Origin: Clostridia bacterium
GTDB lineage: Bacteria; Bacillota; Clostridia; Oscillospirales; CAG-272
DNA length: 64,000 nucleotides
Direction of reading: 5' to 3'
NCBI GenBank assembly: GCA_017461475.1
Contig: JAFTXX010000033.1
Location: 1 to 64,000 of the forward strand
This document shows, piece by piece, positions 58,508-64,000 of the stretch. Under the pieces are notes generated by a model. It saw only the letters and a list, made by a program, of their open reading frames with translations, had not been told where the DNA came from and did not search any database. Made by a program: the position numbers and the translations under genes. Each line of letters starts with the position of its first letter. Positions within the stretch are counted from its first letter, which is position 1.

Positions 58508-59101
58508 ATGTCTAAAAAAGAAACGGTAAAAGGCCCTGAACCCAAGCTTTCACTCGCCGCTTCAATATTTGAATGGATAGAAATGATAGTTATGTCGGCG
58601 TGCGTTGTGCTGCTGATATTCACTTTCATTGCACGTCCTGCGAGCGTTGACGGACACTCTATGGAAAACACTCTGCACGACAAGGAGCTTCTTATAATTT
58701 CGAATTTGTTTTACGAGCCCGAGCGTGAAGATATTGTGGTAGTACAAAAAATCAACTCTGCACATTCCGCGCCTATTGTCAAGCGCGTTATTGCCACCGA
58801 GGGTGAAACCGTTGACTACGACTTTGTAACAGGCAAGGTTACCGTTACCGATGTGAGCGGAGAGACCACTGTACTTGACGAGGGCGACTACATCAAACCC
58901 GAGCTTCCCGAGGCATACAAGAGCACACCTATGGATTTTCCTATAACGCTTGAAGAGGGCGAAATGTTTGTAATGGGCGACAACCGCAACAATTCGCTTG
59001 ACAGCCGCTCTATGGCTATCGGTATCGTTACGGAAGATGAAATAGTCGGTCATGTGCTTTTGAGAGTATTTCCGTTTAACAAGTTCGGAACAGTGAATTA
59101 A
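58508..59101 (+). CDS. lepB: Signal peptidase I
   Basis: The 197-residue protein has a cytoplasmic N-terminus, one membrane helix (about 23-43, IEMIVMSACVVLLIFTFIA), the catalytic Ser51 in DGHSMENTL, the general-base Lys92 in IVKRVIATEGE, and MGDNRNNSLDSR (box E). It cleaves signal peptides of exported proteins. It starts 12 bp after the apgM-type gene, with AAGGAG upstream. Confidence 0.95.
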   Translation: MSKKETVKGPEPKLSLAASIFEWIEMIVMSACVVLLIFTFIARPASVDGHSMENTLHDKELLIISNLFYEPEREDIVVVQKINSAHSAPIVKRVIATEGETVDYDFVTGKVTVTDVSGETTVLDEGDYIKPELPEAYKSTPMDFPITLEEGEMFVMGDNRNNSLDSRSMAIGIVTEDEIVGHVLLRVFPFNKFGTVN

Positions 59102-59112
59102 GGAGAAACGAA

Positions 59113-59985
59113 GTGGGTAATTCGCAATATCAAATTCAGTGGTTCCCCGGTCATATGGCGAAAACTCGCCGACTGATAAGCGAAAATCTGAAATATACCG
59201 ACATTGTAATTGAACTTCGCGACGCAAGAATTCCGTACAGTTCAAAAAATCCCGAGATAGAAAAACTTGTCGGCGACAGACCGAGACTTATTCTTCTCAA
59301 CAAGGCTTCCCTTGCAGACGCAAATATCAATAAAAAATGGCTCAAATATTTTGAGTCGCGAAATGAAAAGTGTTTGCTTATTGACTGCGTTACGGGCGCG
59401 GGACTCAAAGATATTTATCCTGCCGTTTGCGACATTTTGAGCGAAAAGATGTTGCGCTGGGCAGAAAAAGGCATGAACAAAAAAGTTCGCGCGATGGTTG
59501 TCGGCATACCTAATGTAGGAAAGTCGTCGTTTATCAACCGAATTGCGGGTTCAAAGAAAGCAAAAGTCGAAGACCGTCCCGGTGTTACGTTAAACAAGCA
59601 ATGGGTCACCACTACCATAGGTCTTGAACTTATCGATATGCCCGGCGTTTTATGGCCGAAGTTTGATGAAAAAAGAGTTGGCGAAAATCTCGCTATGACA
59701 GGCGCTATCAAGGACCAGATTCTTGACACAGAGGAGCTTGCAATGCTTCTTTGCGGACGCTTACGCGACACCGCGCATGATGCGTTTGCGGAGCGATACA
59801 AACTCACCGATGCTGACGGTTGGGAAGCCATGGATCTTTATGACTTGTTTGAACTCATCGGCAAGAAACGCGGATTTTTGATGTCGGGCGGTGTTATTAA
59901 TCACGAGCGTACTGCCGACACGCTTTTAAACGAATTCAGAGCCGCCACCATAGGCGCAATTTCACTGGAGGCACCTAAATGCTGA
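59113..59985 (+). CDS. rbgA: Ribosome biogenesis GTPase RbgA (YlqF)
   Basis: The 290-residue protein is a circularly permuted GTPase: G4 motif NKASLAD near residue 60, G1 GIPNVGKSSFINRIAG near residue 138, G2/G3 PGVT and DMPGVLWP. The N-terminus has IQWFPGHMAKTRR, a signature of the family. The start codon is GTG with AAGGAG upstream. RbgA assembles the late 50S subunit, incorporating L16. It overlaps rnhB by 7 bp. Confidence 0.96.
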   Translation: MGNSQYQIQWFPGHMAKTRRLISENLKYTDIVIELRDARIPYSSKNPEIEKLVGDRPRLILLNKASLADANINKKWLKYFESRNEKCLLIDCVTGAGLKDIYPAVCDILSEKMLRWAEKGMNKKVRAMVVGIPNVGKSSFINRIAGSKKAKVEDRPGVTLNKQWVTTTIGLELIDMPGVLWPKFDEKRVGENLAMTGAIKDQILDTEELAMLLCGRLRDTAHDAFAERYKLTDADGWEAMDLYDLFELIGKKRGFLMSGGVINHERTADTLLNEFRAATIGAISLEAPKC

Positions 59986-60587
59986 CATATGATTTTGAAC
60001 TCGCGCTCAAAGAAGACGGATACATCGCGGTTTGCGGTGTCGACGAGGCGGGACGCGGGCCCCTCGCGGGTCCTGTTGTTGCCGCCGCTTGTATTTTGCC
60101 AATCGGTTGCGAGATCGAAGGGCTGAACGACTCGAAAAAATTATCCGAAAAAAAGCGCGAACAACTTTTTGATGAAATAAAAGAGAAAGCTGTTGCATAT
60201 TCAATAGCGTCGGCAACAAACGAGGAGATTGACAAATTCAATATTCTCAACGCCACGATGATAGCAATGGCACGCGCCATTGAAGGACTGCCGAAAAAGG
60301 CTGATTTTGCAATAGTTGACGGCAACTGCGTGCGCAACTTTCCCGTTCCCGCTATGACTATCGTGAAAGGCGATGCGAAGTCTCCTTCCATTGCGGCCGC
60401 GTCTATTCTTGCAAAAGTTACGCGTGACCGATACTGCCTTGAAATGGACGAAATGTATCCCGAATATAATTTCAAAAAGCACAAGGGATATCCTACAAAG
60501 GAACATCGCGAACTTGTAATTAAGTACGGTCCGTGCCCGCTTCACCGCAAAACTTTCCTTAAATTTATGGATAAGGAAAACGGATAA
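59979..60587 (+). CDS. rnhB: Ribonuclease HII
   Basis: The 202-residue enzyme has the signature CGVDEAGRGPLAGPVVAA near residue 18 with the catalytic Asp-Glu pair, IVDGNC near residue 110 with the next Asp, and later HRELVIKYGPCPLHR. It cuts RNA in RNA/DNA hybrids and single ribonucleotides. The start lies inside the rbgA 3' end, in the order rbgA-rnhB-yraN common in Firmicutes. The stop overlaps the next start by one base. Confidence 0.96.
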   Translation: MLTYDFELALKEDGYIAVCGVDEAGRGPLAGPVVAAACILPIGCEIEGLNDSKKLSEKKREQLFDEIKEKAVAYSIASATNEEIDKFNILNATMIAMARAIEGLPKKADFAIVDGNCVRNFPVPAMTIVKGDAKSPSIAAASILAKVTRDRYCLEMDEMYPEYNFKKHKGYPTKEHRELVIKYGPCPLHRKTFLKFMDKENG

Positions 60588-60964
60588 TGCTGTTTGGGAA
60601 CAGTACCAAAGCCATCGGTGCGGCGGGAGAAAAAGCTGCGGCGAAGTTTTTGAAAAAGCGCGGATATAAAATTGTAAAAAAGAATTTTTTATCTGCTCAC
60701 GGCGAAATTGACATAATTGCCGAAAATCATGAATTTCTTGTCTTTATCGAAGTAAAATCGAGAAAAGACTCGGATGAAAACTTTAAGAACTACGGTTTCC
60801 CCGCCGAAGCAGTAGACAAAAACAAGCAAAAGCATATCATATATACAGCACGCTGTTTTTTGCAGCGTTATCCTACAGATAAGGCTATGCGATTTGACGT
60901 AATTGAGGTTTACCTTGGAGAAAAGATAAAAGTTAATCACATCGAAGACGCGTTTTGCCTTTGA
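60587..60964 (+). CDS. YraN/UPF0102 family protein (nuclease-like)
   Basis: The 125-residue protein has GAAGEKAAAKFLKKRGY and HGEIDIIAE...LVFIEVKSRK, a PD-(D/E)xK-like nuclease fold with Asp in EIDI and the E-V-K. It begins in the stop codon of rnhB. The family is widespread and its exact function is unclear, although many sit beside rnhB. Confidence 0.88.
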   Translation: MLFGNSTKAIGAAGEKAAAKFLKKRGYKIVKKNFLSAHGEIDIIAENHEFLVFIEVKSRKDSDENFKNYGFPAEAVDKNKQKHIIYTARCFLQRYPTDKAMRFDVIEVYLGEKIKVNHIEDAFCL

Positions 60965-60975
60965 AAGGAGCAACA

Positions 60976-61917
60976 TTGGAACACAGACTTTTTGACCTGC
61001 ATTGCGATACGCCGTATCGCATGTACAAAGAAGGTCAGCCTCTGAAATCTAACTCTTTACATGTCGCACTGGATAAACTTGCACCGTATTCAAAATACGC
61101 ACAGATTGCGGCGATATGGAGCGACAACACGCTTAGCGACGAAGAGGCGTATGCCGCGTTTTGGAGGATACTGAACAACTTCAAAAATGAAATCGAAGTT
61201 AACCGTCAGCGTGCGGCTATTTGCCGTTCGTATGACGAATATGCACATCTTCCCGACAAATATGTCGCGTTTTTCTTAGCGATTGAAGACGCACGGATTC
61301 TCAGCGGCAACGTTGAAAGAATACGGGAGGTTTACGACGCAGGAATCCGTTTTATTTCACTCAACTGGCAGGGTGAAAACTCTCTCGGCGGCGGTTATGA
61401 CACAAACTCTCCTCTGACACATTTAGGACATACCATTGCTTCTACCGCGCTTGACCTCGGAATGGTTTTAGATGTATCACATTCATCCGCCAGAGTTTTT
61501 GACGAGATTGCTGAAATGGCGGCTTCACTTAAGCGTCCTATAATTGCAACGCATTCCGACTCAAATTCGGTAGCTGTACATCCGAGAAATCTTACAGACG
61601 ACCAGTTTACAAGAATAAAAAACAGCGGCGGAATTGTAGGAATTTCACTGGCACGTTCACATTTATGCGGCAAAGGTAATTATACCTCGGAAATTAACGA
61701 TATTATTGACCACATTGAATATTATCTCGGTCTCGACGGTCAACACACTGTTTGCCTTGGATGTGATTTTGACGGTATTGAAACTACTCCGACAGAAATT
61801 TCGAATATATCTGAACTTTACAAACTTGCAGAGGCAATGTCTGCAAAGAATTTCAGCGACGAATTGATAAATGCTATTTTTTATCAGAACGCGCACAACT
61901 TTTTGAAAAAAATATAA
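60976..61917 (+). CDS. Membrane dipeptidase family protein (peptidase M19)
   Basis: The 313-residue protein starts with TTG at 60976, because AAAGGAG stands 6 nt before it. An earlier ATG at 60955 lies inside yraN. It has FDLHCDTPYRMY (metal His-x-Asp), FLAIEDARIL (bridging Glu), LDVSHSS and ATHSDSNS (metal His pair), and FDGIETTP near residue 264, all expected of a binuclear zinc M19 dipeptidase. No signal peptide is present, so it is likely cytoplasmic and involved in dipeptide turnover. Confidence 0.92.
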   Translation: MEHRLFDLHCDTPYRMYKEGQPLKSNSLHVALDKLAPYSKYAQIAAIWSDNTLSDEEAYAAFWRILNNFKNEIEVNRQRAAICRSYDEYAHLPDKYVAFFLAIEDARILSGNVERIREVYDAGIRFISLNWQGENSLGGGYDTNSPLTHLGHTIASTALDLGMVLDVSHSSARVFDEIAEMAASLKRPIIATHSDSNSVAVHPRNLTDDQFTRIKNSGGIVGISLARSHLCGKGNYTSEINDIIDHIEYYLGLDGQHTVCLGCDFDGIETTPTEISNISELYKLAEAMSAKNFSDELINAIFYQNAHNFLKKI

Positions 61918-61946
61918 AAAGACATATATCCACGAAAGGACAAAAA

Positions 61947-63428
61947 ATGAATTACTCCAGCACAAGAAGTACAAACGAAAACGAAAAAGTTTCTGCCGCA
62001 CAGGCAATCAAGCAGGGACTTGCAAACGACGGCGGTCTCTTTATGCCCGACGAAATTCCTCAGATAGCGCTTGGTGATATCGAAGCACTTATCAACAAGA
62101 GTTATGTTGAGCGTGCAACCGAAGTTCTCTCGATGTTTCTCACCGACTACACAAAAGAAGAACTCCGCGCTGACTGCGAAGCCGCTTACAGCGAGACACG
62201 TTTTGTCGGCGGCGCCGCTCCTCTTAAGAGCATCGATGGAAAGGTATTTTCTCTCGAACTCTGGCACGGCCCCACATGCGCATTCAAAGACATGGCACTC
62301 CAAATCATGCCTCGCCTTCTCTGCCGTGCACTTGAAAAGACCGGCGAAAAGCGCGACGCAATGATTTTGGTTGCAACCTCGGGTGACACCGGCAAGGCGG
62401 CACTTGAAGGCTACCGCGACATTGACAAGATAAGAATCAAGGTATTCTATCCTGTTGACGGTGTAAGCCGCGTGCAGAAGCTCCAGATGGCTACCCAGGG
62501 CGGCAACAATGTTGATGTTTGTGCTATTTACGGTAACTTTGACGATGCTCAGACCGGCGTTAAAAAGATTTTTGCTGACGCTGACATTGCCAAAGAACTT
62601 AATGACAAGGGTATCTTTCTCTCCAGCGCCAACTCTATCAACTGGGGCAGACTTGCTCCTCAGATAGTTTACTATGTTTCCGCTTACTGCGACATGGTAA
62701 AGATGGGCGAGATAAAGCTCGGCGACAATATCGACGTTTGCGTTCCCACCGGTAACTTCGGCAACATTTTTGCCGCATACATCGCAAAGATGATGGGACT
62801 GCCGATTGAAAAGTTTGTTTGCGCGTCCAACAAGAACAACATTCTTACCGACTTCCTTGCAACCGGTACATACGACCGCAACCGCAAATTCTACACCACA
62901 ATGTCTCCTTCCATGGACATTCTCATTTCCAGCAACCTTGAGCGTCTTCTCTACACTCTCGCAGGCGCAGAAAAAACAGCTGCTTACATGAAGGATCTTA
63001 ACACAACCGGCAAATACACTCTTGACGCTGAAACAAAGGCAAAGATTGATGCAAACTTCTACGGATACTCATGCGACGAGGAAGGCACCGCAAGCATCAT
63101 TCGCGAGACATTTGACAAGTACGGATACCTCTGCGACACTCATACCGCGGTAGGTCTTTCCTGCGCAAGACAGTATGCGTCAGAGCACGGCGGCAACAAG
63201 ATAGTTCTCGCTTCAACCGCAAGCCCTTACAAGTTTGCAAACGATGTTTACACTGCGGTTTCGGGTAAAACTGCGGCTGACGAACTCAGCGCGCTCAAGG
63301 AGCTCTCCGCATACACAAGCACAGAGATTCCTGCACCGCTTTGCGACATTGACAAGCGCGAAATTCGCTTTACCAAGACCATCGAAGCGAGCAATATGCC
63401 CGCGGATGTAATGTCTTTCGCTGACTAA
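61947..63428 (+). CDS. thrC: Threonine synthase
   Basis: The 493-residue PLP enzyme has the schiff-base Lys114 in AFKDMALQIMPRLL, the glycine/serine-rich loop VATSGDTGKAALEGY near residue 142, and PTGNFGNIFAAYIAKMM near residue 265. It makes threonine from O-phosphohomoserine. The N-terminal start has AAAGGA upstream (gaaaggacaaaaaATG). No thrB-type GHMP kinase is visible in the window, but an apgM-type candidate kinase lies upstream in the same direction. Confidence 0.95.
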   Translation: MNYSSTRSTNENEKVSAAQAIKQGLANDGGLFMPDEIPQIALGDIEALINKSYVERATEVLSMFLTDYTKEELRADCEAAYSETRFVGGAAPLKSIDGKVFSLELWHGPTCAFKDMALQIMPRLLCRALEKTGEKRDAMILVATSGDTGKAALEGYRDIDKIRIKVFYPVDGVSRVQKLQMATQGGNNVDVCAIYGNFDDAQTGVKKIFADADIAKELNDKGIFLSSANSINWGRLAPQIVYYVSAYCDMVKMGEIKLGDNIDVCVPTGNFGNIFAAYIAKMMGLPIEKFVCASNKNNILTDFLATGTYDRNRKFYTTMSPSMDILISSNLERLLYTLAGAEKTAAYMKDLNTTGKYTLDAETKAKIDANFYGYSCDEEGTASIIRETFDKYGYLCDTHTAVGLSCARQYASEHGGNKIVLASTASPYKFANDVYTAVSGKTAADELSALKELSAYTSTEIPAPLCDIDKREIRFTKTIEASNMPADVMSFAD

Positions 63429-63453
63429 AATTTTACCGCCGAGGAGGAAAGGT

Positions 63454-64000
63454 ATGTCTTTATATACAATTGCTGATTTACACCTTTCCCTCGGTGTGGG
63501 TCAAGAAAAGTCGATGGACGTTTTCGGCCGCCGCTGGCAAGGTTATGTTGAAAAACTTGAAAAAAATTGGCGTGCAATAGTTGACCCTGAAGACTCAGTA
63601 ATCATTCCCGGCGATATTTCTTGGGCGCTTGGGATGGACGAAGCTCTCGAGGACTTAAAGTTCATTGACGCCTTGCCCGGTACCAAGTATATCGGCAAGG
63701 GCAACCATGATTTTTGGTGGGCTACGCTCAAAAAGTTGACCGACTTTTTTGAGGCGCACAACATTACCACTATCAAAATTCTGTACAACTGTGCTTTTGA
63801 GGTTGAAGACTATATAATCTGCGGCACACGTGGTTGGTTTTACGACGAGTCGGTTTCAAACATTCCGAAAGGCACCGACTTTGACAAAATCGTAAACCGC
63901 GAAGCTCAACGGCTTAAAATCAGCCTTGACGAAGCGAAGAAACTTTCCGAAAAAAGCGGCAAGCCGATACTTTGCTTTTTGCACTTCCCCGTTGTATGGA
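63454..64000 (+). CDS. Metallophosphoesterase (3' end cut by window edge)
   Basis: The visible 182 residues start TIADLHLSLG, the D-x-H metal motif of calcineurin-type phosphoesterases. Then IIPGDISWA (GD), KGNHDFWW (G-N-H-D), and LHFPVVW near the end follow. GAGGAGG lies before the ATG at 63454. It is 25 bp after thrC on the same strand and so may be co-transcribed. Substrate unknown. Confidence 0.88.
   Translation, partial: MSLYTIADLHLSLGVGQEKSMDVFGRRWQGYVEKLEKNWRAIVDPEDSVIIPGDISWALGMDEALEDLKFIDALPGTKYIGKGNHDFWWATLKKLTDFFEAHNITTIKILYNCAFEVEDYIICGTRGWFYDESVSNIPKGTDFDKIVNREAQRLKISLDEAKKLSEKSGKPILCFLHFPVVW

Noticed and set aside
1..64000. CRISPR arrays or cas genes
   Set aside because: No regularly spaced 24-40 bp repeats with unique spacers and no Cas motifs were seen. 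The tandem repeats at 16071 and the GTGAAAT block are too short and unlike CRISPR.

Overview
The window looks like a chromosomal segment of a spore-forming, low-to-mid GC Bacillota of class Clostridia, probably an uncultured gut or rumen lineage. This rests on sporulation genes (yqfC, yqfD, a ylbJ-like gene, yunB), the Firmicutes-type rplU-prp-rpmA cassette in which L27 carries a cleavable N-terminal extension, a DivIVA-like protein, strong AGGAGG-type ribosome sites, and a decayed dockerin gene. No species can be named from the sequence alone.

Layout. 1-1.05 kb: the end of a glycerophosphodiesterase gene and a class I amidotransferase. 1.16-3.0 kb: a decayed integrase islet with a tRNA-like fragment, a RelE-like toxin without an antitoxin, a tyrosine integrase, and four TTTCCCAC boxes. 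3.13-18.36 kb: a ~15.2 kb integrative element inserted in the 3' end of a rubrerythrin gene. A 28-bp direct repeat (26/28 identical) bounds it, and the displaced rubrerythrin tail survives on the left side. Its cargo is a complete type I restriction-modification operon (regulator, hsdM, hsdS, hsdR). Four extra genes are spliced into that operon: a class III nucleotide-cyclase-like protein, a 3-TM protein, a TIR-domain protein and a 2-TM protein. The element also carries two unknown genes with repeated promoter-region motifs, two small unknown proteins and a second, catalytic-domain-only recombinase.

18.3-31.5 kb: core and metabolic genes: rubrerythrin, galE plus a sugar nucleotidyltransferase, rplU-prp-rpmA, and a one-carbon operon (lipoprotein, AAC(3)-like, trmO, metF, a split methionine synthase made of an activation protein plus the core enzyme, and a beta-helix-like protein). 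tRNA-Leu(UAG) is followed by a hairpin-rich GTGAAAT/ATTTCAC repeat block, an APH-like kinase, and an SPFH/NfeD pair. 31.6-44.3 kb: acpP, then a long reverse operon yqfC-yqfD-phoH-ybeY-era-recO-mutS2-smr, a ylbJ-like gene, rqcH, a GNAT, a HAD phosphatase and a membrane protein.

44.4-57 kb: xerC-like recombinase, a translationally coupled GNAT/Nudix/Nudix/GNAT set, a dockerin pseudogene, yunB, a divIVA-like gene, an orphan fumarase beta subunit, an XRE-TPR regulator, and a strongly expressed biotin-dependent carboxyltransferase/Na+ pump operon. That operon holds both an acyl-CoA and an oxaloacetate/pyruvate carboxyltransferase with one shared biotin carrier. A DUF4303-like gene and rplS follow. 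57.2-64 kb: an apgM-type phosphoglycerate-mutase-like enzyme (candidate homoserine kinase), lepB, rbgA, rnhB, yraN, an M19 dipeptidase, thrC and the start of a metallophosphoesterase gene.

The strongest candidate for an undescribed system is the restriction-modification operon interleaved with cyclase-like, TIR and membrane genes. It combines DNA restriction with the parts expected of a cyclic-nucleotide-type abortive defence, on one mobile element.
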